Source of the DNA: UBA6049 sp965662345
GTDB lineage: Bacteria > Bacteroidota > Bacteroidia > Flavobacteriales_G > Salibacteraceae
Reading direction: 5' to 3'
DNA length: 64,000 nucleotides
Assembly: GCA_965662345.1 (NCBI GenBank)
Contig: CBFIHE010000006.1
Location: 1 to 64,000, forward strand
The position numbers and the translations under genes are program-made. The notes below the pieces were generated by a model. The model was not told the DNA's origin. It searched no databases and was given only the letters and a program-made list of their open reading frames with translations. Shown one piece after another: positions 8,421 through 17,374 of the stretch (positions are counted from its first letter, which is position 1; each line of letters opens with the position of its first letter).

Positions 8421-8458
8421 ACCCTGTCTTGCCTTGGCGAGTCAGGGTTTTGTTTTTT
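8421..8458 (+). terminator. Rho-independent terminator after rpsT
   Basis: Imperfect hairpin with outer arms ACCCTG/CAGGGT (8421-8448) and inner GCC/GGC pairs, followed by TTTTGTTTTTT. Confidence 0.75.
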
Positions 8459-8482
8459 GCGTACGTTTCTTAATTTTATCTA

Positions 8483-9187
8483 ATGAAAGAAACTTACCAC
8501 CCATCTTCAAGCTCCATTAAAGCGTGGGCAGAAGACGATAGACCTAGAGAAAAACTCATTTCAAAAGGTAGAAGTGCACTAAGTAACGCAGAACTAATTG
8601 CAATTCTAATTGGCTCAGGTACAAGAGAGCAAACCGCAGTCGATCTTTCCAAAGAAATTCTAGCGAGATACGGGAATAATCTTCACGAGGTGGGGAAACA
8701 AAGCATCGCTGAACTGACGCGTTTTAAAGGTATTGGTGAGGCGAAAGCAATTACAATTGCGGCTGCCATGGAATTGGGCCGCAGAAGATCCGATGAAACC
8801 CCATTAGATAAGTGCAAAATTTCTTGTAGTCAAGATGCGTACAAAGTACTTAGCCCTCATTTGTCTGACCTTCCACATGAAGCGTTTTATGTGATTTTAT
8901 TAAATCGTGCAAATAAGGTTCTTGAAGTTGAGCTAATTAGCAGGGGAGGGGTTTCAGGTACTGTAGCAGATACAAAGATTATCTTCCAATCCGCTCTGCT
9001 AAGACTGGCATCCGGTATAATCTTGGCCCATAATCACCCGAGTGGAAACCTAAAGCCTAGTGAAGCAGACAAGAATTTAACGCGAAAAATTGCACAAGCA
9101 GGCAAAACCTTAGACATCTCTGTGTTAGACCATATCATCGTTGGTGACAATGCTTACTTTAGCTTTGCTGATGAAGGTTTGATGTAG
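8483..9187 (+). CDS. radC: RadC family JAB-domain protein
   Basis: 234 residues: an N-terminal helix-hairpin-helix region (about 60-85, TRFKGIGEAKA) and a C-terminal JAB/MPN metalloprotease-like domain with the JAMM motif HNHPSGN...SEAD (about 183-197) and upstream glutamate. The family was named for DNA repair but that role is doubtful. The next gene starts 3 nt after its stop, so they are co-transcribed. Confidence 0.93.
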   Translation: MKETYHPSSSSIKAWAEDDRPREKLISKGRSALSNAELIAILIGSGTREQTAVDLSKEILARYGNNLHEVGKQSIAELTRFKGIGEAKAITIAAAMELGRRRSDETPLDKCKISCSQDAYKVLSPHLSDLPHEAFYVILLNRANKVLEVELISRGGVSGTVADTKIIFQSALLRLASGIILAHNHPSGNLKPSEADKNLTRKIAQAGKTLDISVLDHIIVGDNAYFSFADEGLM

Positions 9188-9190
9188 TCC

Positions 9191-10495
9191 ATGATTGTAG
9201 TTTATTCCCCTTTAGATTCACCTCGGTTGAGGTTTGCCTTAGATGTGGTGTTTACCAAAGTTCTTAGAATAGGCTATACGTTAGTGAATGATGAATCTGT
9301 ACTAAGCCATGGACCTGTTCACATTACATATGCCACTCAGGCACCCACGAAATCTGGTTTGCACATTACACCCACAGGTCTTCTTGACGAGAGTGGAATA
9401 CGAGAACTGAAGCTAGTTGTAAAGCAAGGAGAGTTGCCCATCATTTTTCCCACGGGCAAGGGCGATATGTCTTTTGATATTTTTAGTGCAGTTTTTTATA
9501 TGGTTTCTAGGTACGAGGAGTACTTACCCCATAAGAGAGATAAGCATTCAAGGTATTCGCCTGAACAGAGTTTAGCATATAAGAATGGATTTCTTAAGCG
9601 TCCTGTTGTGGATGAATGGTGTATATGGTTACAAGATCAGCTCCTTCATGTTTTTCCTGAACTGACTTTTCCTAAAAGAGAATTCAATCATATAGTTACC
9701 ATTGATGTAGATACAGCTTTTGCATACAAAGGGAAGGGAGCCGTAAGAACATTGGGTGGCTTTTTAAAAGACCTGTCATCGCTCAATATTGGCAATTTCG
9801 TTGAACGTTTTAAGGTGGTTTTGGGCTTAAATCCTGACCCTTACAATGTTTTTGAGTGGGTGCTTGAATTGAAAAAGCGTTACGGCTTTGAGCTTATTTT
9901 CTTCTATCTGCTGGGAGATTATGAGGTGAATGATAAGAATGTTTCACATAGAAGTACTTCGTTTAGATCATTGATAAAGCACGTGAATGATTATGCTCTA
10001 TCAGGGCTGCATCCTTCCTATGCTTCTTCCAAAGACTTTTCAAAAATTAAAATAGAGCGAAATAGGCTGCGCGAAATCACGCATATGCCAGTTACCAAGA
10101 GTAGACAACATTTTCTTAAATTCTCTTTACCTCAAGGATACCGTGCTTTATTGCATGCAGATATTACAGATGATTATTCCATGGCATATGCTTCTTCCCC
10201 AGGATTTAGATCTGGAACATGTACGCCTCATCCTTTTTTCGATCCAGACTTGAATAGAATAACAGCACTAACCGTTCATCCATTTGCGTTTATGGAAGCA
10301 ACTTTTAAGTATTATGAAGGCGTGTCACCAGAACATGCACTTAATGCCATGAAGGAGATTACTGATTCAGTGAAGCGGGTAAATGGCACTCTATATTCTA
10401 CTTGGCATAATGATTCTTTAAGCAATCATGGTGAATGGAAAGATTGGCAATCTGTTTTTACTGGTCTACTCTCCTACGTCAATGGGAAATCATAG
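9191..10495 (+). CDS. Polysaccharide deacetylase family protein (with DUF7033-like N-terminal domain)
   Basis: 434 residues. The first about 160 residues resemble the N-terminal domain that precedes NodB-type domains in many Bacteroidota proteins; the second half starts with VTIDVDTAFAY (about 172-182), where the aspartates match the NodB metal/catalytic site, and contains SGLHPSYASS (about 271-280), giving the metal-binding histidine. No signal peptide, so it is probably cytoplasmic or membrane-associated and may act on lipid-linked or surface glycans. Tightly coupled to radC (3 nt gap). Confidence 0.8.
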   Translation: MIVVYSPLDSPRLRFALDVVFTKVLRIGYTLVNDESVLSHGPVHITYATQAPTKSGLHITPTGLLDESGIRELKLVVKQGELPIIFPTGKGDMSFDIFSAVFYMVSRYEEYLPHKRDKHSRYSPEQSLAYKNGFLKRPVVDEWCIWLQDQLLHVFPELTFPKREFNHIVTIDVDTAFAYKGKGAVRTLGGFLKDLSSLNIGNFVERFKVVLGLNPDPYNVFEWVLELKKRYGFELIFFYLLGDYEVNDKNVSHRSTSFRSLIKHVNDYALSGLHPSYASSKDFSKIKIERNRLREITHMPVTKSRQHFLKFSLPQGYRALLHADITDDYSMAYASSPGFRSGTCTPHPFFDPDLNRITALTVHPFAFMEATFKYYEGVSPEHALNAMKEITDSVKRVNGTLYSTWHNDSLSNHGEWKDWQSVFTGLLSYVNGKS

Positions 10496-10500
10496 CTTTG
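10493..10500 (+). promoter_or_regulatory. Possible -7 element TAGCTTTG for upp
   Basis: Exact TAnnTTTG match overlapping the stop codon of the upstream gene, 16 nt before the upp ATG; could give upp a separate transcript. Not supported by a clear -33 box. Confidence 0.35.
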
Positions 10501-10516
10501 AATAAAGGAAAGAATC

Positions 10517-11176
10517 ATGACCTTAACCGTAAAGCAACTGGGCAAAAACCCTGGAATTTTAAACCAGTACATCGCTGAGATCAGAGATGCCTTAGTACAG
10601 AAAGATCGTATGCGTTTTAGATTAAACCTAAAACGCATGGGAATGTACATAGGGTTCGAAATTAGTAAGGAGTTATCTTATGAAGAAGATGAGGTGATCA
10701 CTCCTCTTGGAAAGGCTTTTGTGCCTGTCTTGAAAGATAATCCTGTATTAGCAACCGTATTACGGGCAGGTCTTCCACTTCATGAGGGGCTTCTAGAGGT
10801 CTTTGATAAGGCAGATAATGGATTTGTATCTGCATATAGAAAGCACCATAGGGATAATGAGTTTGAGATAGAAGTGGAGTATGTTAGTTGTACTTCACTA
10901 ACAGGTAAAACACTAATTCTTTCAGATACGATGCTCGCCACAGGAAGCTCCATGGTATTGAGTTTTCAAACGCTTGTAGAAGAGTATGGTATGCCAGCTC
11001 ACACGCATTTTGTAAGTCTACTTGCCAGTGCAGAAGGTGTTCAATATCTAAAAGAATCTATAGATGCTCCTTCTACGCTGTGGGTTGGGGCAATTGATGA
11101 TGAAATGACCGCACAATCTTACATTGTACCTGGATTAGGAGATGCGGGAGACTTGGCCTTTGGTCAAAAAGCTTAA
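10517..11176 (+). CDS. upp: Uracil phosphoribosyltransferase
   Basis: Pyrimidine salvage enzyme making UMP from uracil and PRPP. The 219-residue protein shows the family features: PVLATVLRAGLPLHEGLL (about 75-92), the PRPP loop region LILSDTMLATGSSM (about 134-147, with the D-x-M-x-A-T-G-x-S form characteristic of Upp), and a C-terminal GLGDAGDLAFG motif (about 209-217) binding uracil. Next gene starts 1 nt after the stop. Confidence 0.95.
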   Translation: MTLTVKQLGKNPGILNQYIAEIRDALVQKDRMRFRLNLKRMGMYIGFEISKELSYEEDEVITPLGKAFVPVLKDNPVLATVLRAGLPLHEGLLEVFDKADNGFVSAYRKHHRDNEFEIEVEYVSCTSLTGKTLILSDTMLATGSSMVLSFQTLVEEYGMPAHTHFVSLLASAEGVQYLKESIDAPSTLWVGAIDDEMTAQSYIVPGLGDAGDLAFGQKA

Positions 11177-11177
11177 A

Positions 11178-11633
11178 ATGTGGTCTGAGATTTTAAAAGT
11201 ATTCGGTCTTTTTCTTTTTAGTGGAACCAAATTTTTAATGGCTCCTGGAGCAGTACTTGCCTCTGGCTTTGATGTATTGGGAACAATTATTATCACCTTT
11301 TCAGGTGGGGTAGCGGGGTCTATTTTCTTCTTTAAATTAGGTGGTTCAGTGTTTAACGCTTGGGATCGATATTTCCCATCCAAGAAAAAGAGAAAAGCAT
11401 TTACCAAAAGAAATCGATTAATTATTCAGTTTAAGAACAGATTTGGAGTCATCGGGTTGGCTTTTCTGATTCCTTTCATTAGTATCCCCGTTAGTGCATT
11501 ATTAGCTGCGAAATACTTTAGATTTGATTCCAAGGCTATTCCGGCATATGTAGCTGCTACTGCTTTTTGGTCTATAGTTCTCACCATTTTTTCAGAACCT
11601 GTAATAGTCTTTTTTCAACAGTTATTTTCATGA
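11178..11633 (+). CDS. Small multi-pass membrane protein, conserved, unknown function
   Basis: Start set at ATG 11178, the first codon after the upp stop, giving 151 residues. Several hydrophobic segments (about 8-25, 30-52, 98-118, 125-145) separated by a basic loop (FPSKKKRKAFTKRNR, about 73-87). The layout resembles small SNARE-associated/DedA-like 'small multi-drug export' membrane proteins, but I see no diagnostic motif. Overlaps the next gene by 4 nt (ATGA), so translation is coupled. Confidence 0.75.
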   Translation: MWSEILKVFGLFLFSGTKFLMAPGAVLASGFDVLGTIIITFSGGVAGSIFFFKLGGSVFNAWDRYFPSKKKRKAFTKRNRLIIQFKNRFGVIGLAFLIPFISIPVSALLAAKYFRFDSKAIPAYVAATAFWSIVLTIFSEPVIVFFQQLFS

Positions 11634-12328
11634 AGTATAAGCACATATTTTTCGATTTAGATCGCACTCTCTGGGACTTTGAAACCAATTCTTTGGATAC
11701 CTTAACTGAAATATTCAATGAATATGAGTTAGAACGAATTGAAGGGTGTTCGCTTAGAGACTTCATCAGCAGATATAAGAGACACAACGCTGAACTCTGG
11801 GATGCATACAGAAAAGGTACGCTAGAGAAAGATACCCTTCGATCAGAAAGATTTAAAAGAACCTTGGCAGATTATGGGGTAGACGCTCCAGAATTAGCTA
11901 GACAAATTGGCTTTTTCTATGTGCAGCGCAGCCCTGAGAAAACGGCCCTCTTTCCGTATACGATTGAAATGTTGCGTACGCTTGATGAGCTGTACAGCCT
12001 TCATATCATAACTAATGGCTTTGAGGAAGTACAGCATGTTAAGTTAGATAAATCAGAAATGCGGAAATACTTCGATCATATAATCACCTCAGAAAAAGCA
12101 GGTGTAAAGAAACCTGAACCCGCCATATTTGAATACGCCATGGTAGTTACAGGTGCAAAAACAGACGAGAGCTTAATGGTAGGAGATGACCTGCCTGTAG
12201 ATTTATTAGGAGCAAAGCGAGTTGGAATGGACCAAGCTTACTTCAACCCTACGGGAGCCATACATGCAGAAGACCTTACATTTGAATATAAGAAGCACGA
12301 AGAGTTAGTAGATTACCTTACTGATTAG
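11630..12328 (+). CDS. YjjG-type HAD hydrolase (noncanonical pyrimidine nucleotidase)
   Basis: Start at ATG 11630, overlapping the upstream stop as ATGA; 232 residues. HAD motifs: I FFDLDRTLW (about 7-15, nucleophile DxD), II IITNGF (about 125-130), III K at about 150-155 in EKAGVKKPEP, IV VGDDLPVDLLGA (about 185-196). The DLDRTLWDFETNS start is typical of the YjjG subfamily, which dephosphorylates noncanonical or pyrimidine nucleotides. Fits next to upp as nucleotide housekeeping. Its 3' end overlaps the convergent psd gene by 11 nt. Confidence 0.87.
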   Translation: MKYKHIFFDLDRTLWDFETNSLDTLTEIFNEYELERIEGCSLRDFISRYKRHNAELWDAYRKGTLEKDTLRSERFKRTLADYGVDAPELARQIGFFYVQRSPEKTALFPYTIEMLRTLDELYSLHIITNGFEEVQHVKLDKSEMRKYFDHIITSEKAGVKKPEPAIFEYAMVVTGAKTDESLMVGDDLPVDLLGAKRVGMDQAYFNPTGAIHAEDLTFEYKKHEELVDYLTD

Positions 12329-12983
12329 GAAGTTCTGCCAATGGGGTGCGATTTCCAGTTACTTTATCATCTAAGGCCACAAGAACCTTTGTGCCAACAG
12401 GTAAGAATACGTCTACTCTAGAACCAAACTTAATGAACCCCATTTCGCTGCCTTGGCTTGAAACATCACCTTCTTTCGCATAACAAACAATTCTTCGGGC
12501 CATTGCACCAGCTATTTGGCGTAAAAGGATGCTATATCCATCATTACGCTCTACTACTACCGATGTACGCTCGTTGTCTGTAGAAGCTTTGGGATGCCAT
12601 GCTACTAAGTATTTTCCAGGATGATATTTAAAGTACTTAACTACACCGCTAAGAGGAAACCAGTTGATATGTACATTTAGAGGCGACATGAAGATAGAGA
12701 CTTGAATGCGTTTATCTCCATAAAACTCGGTCTCCACAGTCTCTTCAATAACCACAACCTTGCCATCAGCAGGAGCATAAAGAAAAGCATCATTTGGAAT
12801 GAGATTACGGTTGGGCTTTCTGAAAAATTGGAGAACTACAATAAGCAGAAACAAGGAAATAGCAACCGCTAAACTCTTTACTACCTGTAGCTCTGGAAAG
12901 ATATAATAGGCCAAAGAGATTAAAATAATACCAATGGCGCTGATAAAAATAATGCTAGGTGTACCTTCTTTGTGTAATGTCAT
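12318..12983 (-). CDS. psd: Phosphatidylserine decarboxylase
   Basis: Makes phosphatidylethanolamine. 221 residues with two N-terminal membrane segments (about 10-27 and 34-50) and the short (archaeal-like, PSD-A) architecture. The self-cleavage site that creates the pyruvoyl group is FGSRVD (about 188-193). FMSPLNVHINWFP (about 98-110) is also family-typical. Downstream of cdsA, whose product feeds the phosphatidylserine pathway; it also has its own promoter word at 13009-13002. Confidence 0.94.
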   Translation of the reverse strand: MTLHKEGTPSIIFISAIGIILISLAYYIFPELQVVKSLAVAISLFLLIVVLQFFRKPNRNLIPNDAFLYAPADGKVVVIEETVETEFYGDKRIQVSIFMSPLNVHINWFPLSGVVKYFKYHPGKYLVAWHPKASTDNERTSVVVERNDGYSILLRQIAGAMARRIVCYAKEGDVSSQGSEMGFIKFGSRVDVFLPVGTKVLVALDDKVTGNRTPLAELPNQ

Positions 12984-13001
12984 ATCGGGTCAAACAAGGG
13001 T

Positions 13002-13009
13002 CAAAAATA
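13002..13009 (-). promoter_or_regulatory. -7 element TATTTTTG between cdsA and psd
   Basis: Exact TAnnTTTG match on the minus strand, 18 nt before the psd ATG, in the 39-nt cdsA-psd gap. Confidence 0.45.
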
Positions 13010-13022
13010 AGGGAGAAGATGT

Positions 13023-13820
13023 TTAGTACGGCCAGAAGAGCAAAATATAGTTAAGAGGAGCCGCTAGATATAAGGCATCAAACCGATCTAAAATACCACC
13101 ATGCCCTGGAAGTAGGGCTCCAGAATCCTTTACACCAGAAAGTCTTTTGAGCTTAGATTCAAACAAATCGCCCAAAGTGGCTCCAACACCTGTTAAAATA
13201 CCAGCTACTGCATAATGAATACCGTTCAGGTTAAAAACAAAAGTTGCCAAAGAATAACCTATGGCCCCTGCTATGAGCAAACCGCCAATGGTTCCCTCCC
13301 AAGTTTTTTTTGGAGATAATTTTTCAATCATCTTGTGCTTACCTAAAGCTCTACCTACTAGATAAGCTCCTGTATCATTTGCCCACACCATAAAGAAAAT
13401 CATCAAGATAGGAATGGGGTTATAGCTTTCCTCATTCGCAAAGCCGATACCATACAGAGCTATAAATGCTAAGTTGAGGTAAACGAGACCAAATATGTTT
13501 TTCCCTAAATCTTGAAGGCCTAACTCGTCTATGAAAATGAATCGAATTAATTCTGAAACAAAATACAATGCGAGTAAGGGTAGTAGCCAATCAAAAAGCT
13601 GTAAATAAAGAATCAGCCATATTAAACTCAAGAATATGGCATAGACGAGAACGGAAGTAGAACCCGATTTAACATTAGTTAACCTAGTGTATTCCGGATA
13701 GCCAGCAATACCTACAAACAAAAACAAAACCGCTGCCGTTGCGGAATTATACCACACGGCACAGGTTAAAATAATTACGAATACAACACCGGTAAGTGCT
13801 CTGGTTAACAGATTACTCAA
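13023..13820 (-). CDS. cdsA: Phosphatidate cytidylyltransferase
   Basis: Integral membrane enzyme making CDP-diacylglycerol. 265 residues, about eight hydrophobic segments, and the family signature SPKKTWEGTIGG followed near the C-terminus by SGVKDSGALLPGHGGILDRFD-like residues (about 229-248). Starts with TTG at 13820, which overlaps the stop of the DUF2007 gene (TTGA); no later Met is plausible because the first membrane segment would be lost. Confidence 0.94.
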   Translation of the reverse strand: MSNLLTRALTGVVFVIILTCAVWYNSATAAVLFLFVGIAGYPEYTRLTNVKSGSTSVLVYAIFLSLIWLILYLQLFDWLLPLLALYFVSELIRFIFIDELGLQDLGKNIFGLVYLNLAFIALYGIGFANEESYNPIPILMIFFMVWANDTGAYLVGRALGKHKMIEKLSPKKTWEGTIGGLLIAGAIGYSLATFVFNLNGIHYAVAGILTGVGATLGDLFESKLKRLSGVKDSGALLPGHGGILDRFDALYLAAPLNYILLFWPY

Positions 13821-14044
13821 GCCTTATTGTGTTCTGCAATGTACTTCTTAGCTTGTTCAACATCTTTAGGGTGAACAAGCAGGTTCACTTTTAACGAGCT
13901 TTCGTTGAACATTTTCAACATGGAATCTTGATGATCAAGTATGATACTTTCGATATTCATTTCTCCCAAGTGCGACTTAATTAAGTCAACATCAAATTTA
14001 TCGTTAGACTGATAAACGGGAACCCAGTTTTCAAATTCACTCAT
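13817..14044 (-). CDS. DUF2007 domain protein (putative signal-transducing protein)
   Basis: A 75-residue DUF2007/GATase-like small domain: opening WVPVYQSNDKFDVDLIKSHL, middle IILDHQDSMLKM, and end VHPKDVEQAKKYI, the typical pattern. Function not established. It overlaps ftsH upstream (ATGA, 4 nt) and cdsA downstream, so it is translationally coupled on both sides. Confidence 0.85.
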   Translation of the reverse strand: MSEFENWVPVYQSNDKFDVDLIKSHLGEMNIESIILDHQDSMLKMFNESSLKVNLLVHPKDVEQAKKYIAEHNKA

Positions 14045-16149
14045 GACTCAGACGTTTTTGGTTCGGTATTGGTTTCTTCTTCTTTAGTTTCCTTTTCAAT
14101 TTGGCCATTTGAAGACTCCGCCTTTGGCTCTTCAATTTTAGGTTGTTCTGGAATTATTGGTTTTTGACCATTTTTTCTCAATTCCATAGCTGCTTTTCCA
14201 GCATCCTTTTCTTCCTGTCTTTTTCTGTCAGCGTCTCTTTCTCCAAATATGGTTACCAAATCTTCTCTAAAGATAACTTCTTTTTCTAGGAGTTCTTCTG
14301 CTAGTTCTGTAAGTTTTTCCTTGTTCTCTTTAAGTAATTGAACCGTACGTTGATACATTTCTTCAATAACTGCAGATACTCGCTTATCAATGAGTTCAGC
14401 TGTTTTCTCGCTATATGGCTTTGAGAAGGAATATTCAGATTGACCCGTAGAATCGTAATAAGATAAGTTGCCTACTTCTTTATCCAACCCGTACATACTA
14501 ACCATTGCGTAAGCTTGTTTGGTTACCTTCTCAAGGTCGCTCAAAGCTCCTGTGCTAATTTCACCAAAGATCACTTCTTCTGCCGCTCTACCTCCAAGAG
14601 TAGCGCACATTTCATCTAGCATTTGAGCAGTAGTGGTGATTTGGCGTTCATCTGGTAAGTACCAGGCTGCTCCTAAGGATCTACCTCTAGGTACAATGGT
14701 TACTTTGACTAACGGGTGAGCATGTTCCATAAGCCAACTAGTTGTGGCATGTCCTGCTTCATGGTAAGCAATAACCTTTTTTTCTGAAGGTGTAATAATT
14801 TTGCTTTTCTTCTCCAAGCCCGCTATGATGCGATCTACTGCGTTCAAGAAGTCCTCTCTTGTAATTTGCTTTTTCTTTTTTCTTGCAGCTATGAGTGCTG
14901 CCTCATTACAAAGGTTTGCAATCTCTGCCCCGCTAAAGCCAGGTGTTTGATGGGCGAGAAAGTCAATATCTAAGCTTTCGTCTACTTTTAATGGTTTTAG
15001 GTGTACTTGGAAAATAGCCTTTCGCTCCTCCAATTCTGGAAGGTCTGCATGAATTTGACGGTCGAAACGCCCAGGTCTCAACAAAGCTCTGTCAAGAACA
15101 TCGGCTCGGTTTGTAGCGGCAAGAATAATAACACCTGTGTTGGTGCCAAACCCGTCCATTTCGGTAAGCAACTGGTTTAGGGTGTTTTCTCGTTCGTCAT
15201 TAGAGCCCTGCATCATATTTTTACCGCGAGCTCTACCGATTGCATCTATCTCATCAATAAATATGATTGAAGGAGATTTTTCTTTTGCTTGTTTAAATAG
15301 GTCACGAACTCTTGAAGCTCCCACTCCCACAAACATTTCAACGAAATCTGAACCTGAAAGCGAAAAGAAAGGAACTTGGGCTTCTCCTGCAACAGCTTTA
15401 GCCAAAAGGGTTTTACCTGTTCCTGGAGGTCCTACAAGCAAAGCTCCCTTAGGTATTTTAGCCCCAAGTGTTGTGTATTTCTTTGGGTTTTTGAGGAAGT
15501 CAACAATCTCTTGAACTTCTTCTTTAGCTTCTTCAAGGCCTGCAACATCGTCAAAAGTTACTTTAACGGAAGCCTCCTTATCAAAGAGCTGTGCTTTACT
15601 TTTTCCAATGTTGAAGATTTGACCTCCTGGGCCACCGCCACCGCCCATTCTGCGCATAAGAAGCACCCAAAGACCTAGCATCAAACCAATTGGGATTAGC
15701 CAACCTAGTAAATCCCTTGTCCAGTTTTCTTGTTTAACATAATCGTAGCTAATGCCATACTCTCCCTGCCACTTGTCTAGGTTCTCTGTAAGCAAATCGC
15801 CTTTTGGAGTGGTAAACTGAAAGTGGGGTCCTGTTTTTACAGAGTTACCAAAGGCAGGGTCTTTCAGCTTGTCCTTATATTTTTCTAGCGATTCTTGTTT
15901 AATGGTAACATGGGCCATTTCATAGTTGTAGATAATCACTTTTTCTACATCTCCAGACTCAACCATTTTTTTGAACTCTGGATAGGTGGTTTTCGTTGCT
16001 GTTGGTCCCATTTCCATTAATGAAAAAGAGATAAGCACCACAGCTATGATAGCGTAAATCCAATAAAAATTAACTGGACCTTTTGGCGATTTAGGCGCTT
16101 TTGGAAATTTGCCCTTCATTTTGGGCGATTTGTTGTTATCTGCACTCAT
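14041..16149 (-). CDS. ftsH: ATP-dependent zinc metalloprotease FtsH
   Basis: Membrane-anchored AAA protease degrading damaged membrane and regulatory proteins. 702 residues: two membrane segments (about 27-45 and 145-165), an extracytoplasmic FtsH_ext domain between, Walker A VGPPGTGKT (about 228-236), Walker B IIFIDEIDAIG, second region of homology ATNRADVLDRALLRPGRFDR, and zinc site HEAGH (about 454-458). A glycine-rich linker MGGGGGPGG follows the second membrane segment and a long E/K-rich tail follows the protease domain. Lies 15 nt after rsfS. Confidence 0.97.
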   Translation of the reverse strand: MSADNNKSPKMKGKFPKAPKSPKGPVNFYWIYAIIAVVLISFSLMEMGPTATKTTYPEFKKMVESGDVEKVIIYNYEMAHVTIKQESLEKYKDKLKDPAFGNSVKTGPHFQFTTPKGDLLTENLDKWQGEYGISYDYVKQENWTRDLLGWLIPIGLMLGLWVLLMRRMGGGGGPGGQIFNIGKSKAQLFDKEASVKVTFDDVAGLEEAKEEVQEIVDFLKNPKKYTTLGAKIPKGALLVGPPGTGKTLLAKAVAGEAQVPFFSLSGSDFVEMFVGVGASRVRDLFKQAKEKSPSIIFIDEIDAIGRARGKNMMQGSNDERENTLNQLLTEMDGFGTNTGVIILAATNRADVLDRALLRPGRFDRQIHADLPELEERKAIFQVHLKPLKVDESLDIDFLAHQTPGFSGAEIANLCNEAALIAARKKKKQITREDFLNAVDRIIAGLEKKSKIITPSEKKVIAYHEAGHATTSWLMEHAHPLVKVTIVPRGRSLGAAWYLPDERQITTTAQMLDEMCATLGGRAAEEVIFGEISTGALSDLEKVTKQAYAMVSMYGLDKEVGNLSYYDSTGQSEYSFSKPYSEKTAELIDKRVSAVIEEMYQRTVQLLKENKEKLTELAEELLEKEVIFREDLVTIFGERDADRKRQEEKDAGKAAMELRKNGQKPIIPEQPKIEEPKAESSNGQIEKETKEEETNTEPKTSES

Positions 16150-16164
16150 GCGGATGTGTCTTTT

Positions 16165-16542
16165 TTAATAGTCTTCATCAAAGGAAGTTATGGTTGCATC
16201 TGCCCATAATTCTTCCAGGTTGTAAAATTCACGTGTACTTTCTTGAAAAATGTGGACTACTACATTAAAGTAATCCAACAATATCCACTCGGCATTACCA
16301 ACACCTTCTTTATGGAAAGGTTTTTCATTTAGCACTTTTCTAACTTCATCTTCCACAGATCTTGATAAAGATTCAGCATGCGTTGACGAAGTTCCATGGC
16401 ATACAACGAAATAATCACAAACGGAGTTTCCGATGTTTTTAAGATCTAGAACTTTTATGTCTTTACCTTTTCTTTCCTGCAGTCCTCTCACTATAACATC
16501 TGCTAGTGCTTTAGAAGATACAGGTTTGATTGTTTGCGTCAT
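16165..16542 (-). CDS. rsfS: Ribosome silencing factor RsfS
   Basis: Binds L14 on the large subunit and blocks subunit joining in slow growth. Start set at ATG 16542 (125 residues, MTQTIKPVSS); a longer frame exists upstream but contains the promoter word. Family motifs: GKDIKVLDLKNIGNSVCDYFVVCHG and GNAEWILLDYFNVVVHIF regions. Heads the rsfS-ftsH-DUF2007-cdsA operon and is divergent from birA. Confidence 0.93.
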   Translation of the reverse strand: MTQTIKPVSSKALADVIVRGLQERKGKDIKVLDLKNIGNSVCDYFVVCHGTSSTHAESLSRSVEDEVRKVLNEKPFHKEGVGNAEWILLDYFNVVVHIFQESTREFYNLEELWADATITSFDEDY

Positions 16543-16565
16543 TCGCGGTTTTTCAAGTAAAGCGG

Positions 16566-16573
16566 CAAAAGTA
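16566..16573 (-). promoter_or_regulatory. -7 element TACTTTTG of the rsfS-ftsH operon
   Basis: Exact TAnnTTTG match on the minus strand, 23 nt before the rsfS ATG, in the short rsfS/birA intergenic region. Confidence 0.55.
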
Positions 16574-16624
16574 ACAAAAACGCTACCTATTTGAGTTATT
16601 TTGCCAAGGTTAAACGCATGCGTG

Positions 16625-17374
16625 ATGAATACACTTTTTATCGGAAGGTACCTATCAAAATTAGACCATGTAGATTCTACCAATAATTATGCGTTTGAGT
16701 TGATGAAACAATCTGAACTGCCTGAAGGTTCGGTGATTTGGGCAGATGAACAAAGAGCAGGTAGAGGACAACGCGGAAACACTTGGTATAGCTCTCCTTA
16801 TTCTAACCTCACAATGTCTGTAGTACTGAAGCCAAGATTCTTGGAGGCAGAGGAATACTTCTATCTTACGAAGGTTACAACACTTGCTATTGTATCGTAT
16901 TTGGAGGATTTGAACCTTACCGATGTTAAAATCAAATGGCCTAACGACATTTACATAGGAGAAAAAAAGGTTGCAGGCCTACTCATTGAGAACCAATTGA
17001 AGGCAAATAGAATAAATGCGAGTGTGTTGGGTATTGGTCTCAATTTGAATGAGATGACATTTCCCAAAGACTTAGTTAACGCTACATCAGTCAAGAGAGA
17101 GACTGGAACACACCAAAGTGTTCAATTGGTTATGGAAAGACTCTGTGAAGAGATTGAAGGCAACTACCTGCGCTTGAAGTCTGGATTACAAAATTTAGAT
17201 AGGCCATTTGAGACCTATCTATGGGGGATGAATAAATGGCGTACGTTCTCTTTAAACGGTCACCCTACTGAACTAATGATTACAGGAGTGAGCTCCCATG
17301 GCCGTTTAATGGTGAAAGGCAGAGATGATAAACTTAGGAAATATGATTTCAGGCAGCTCTCTTTTATGCTCTAG
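16625..17374 (+). CDS. birA: Biotin--[acetyl-CoA-carboxylase] ligase BirA
   Basis: Attaches biotin to carboxylases. Start at ATG 16625 gives 249 residues without the N-terminal DNA-binding domain, so it is a monofunctional ligase rather than a repressor. Motifs: VDSTNNYAFEL (about 14-24), DEQRAGRGQRGNTWYS (about 40-55, biotin-binding GRGxxG loop), KWPNDIYIGEKKVAGLLIE (about 100-118) with the catalytic lysine. A short SH3-like C-terminal domain follows. Its 3' end overlaps the convergent gene at 17371 by 4 nt. Confidence 0.94.
   Translation: MNTLFIGRYLSKLDHVDSTNNYAFELMKQSELPEGSVIWADEQRAGRGQRGNTWYSSPYSNLTMSVVLKPRFLEAEEYFYLTKVTTLAIVSYLEDLNLTDVKIKWPNDIYIGEKKVAGLLIENQLKANRINASVLGIGLNLNEMTFPKDLVNATSVKRETGTHQSVQLVMERLCEEIEGNYLRLKSGLQNLDRPFETYLWGMNKWRTFSLNGHPTELMITGVSSHGRLMVKGRDDKLRKYDFRQLSFML

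Noticed and set aside
11135..11407. Antisense frame over the end of upp and the small membrane gene
   Set aside because: Shadow of two well-supported plus-strand genes.
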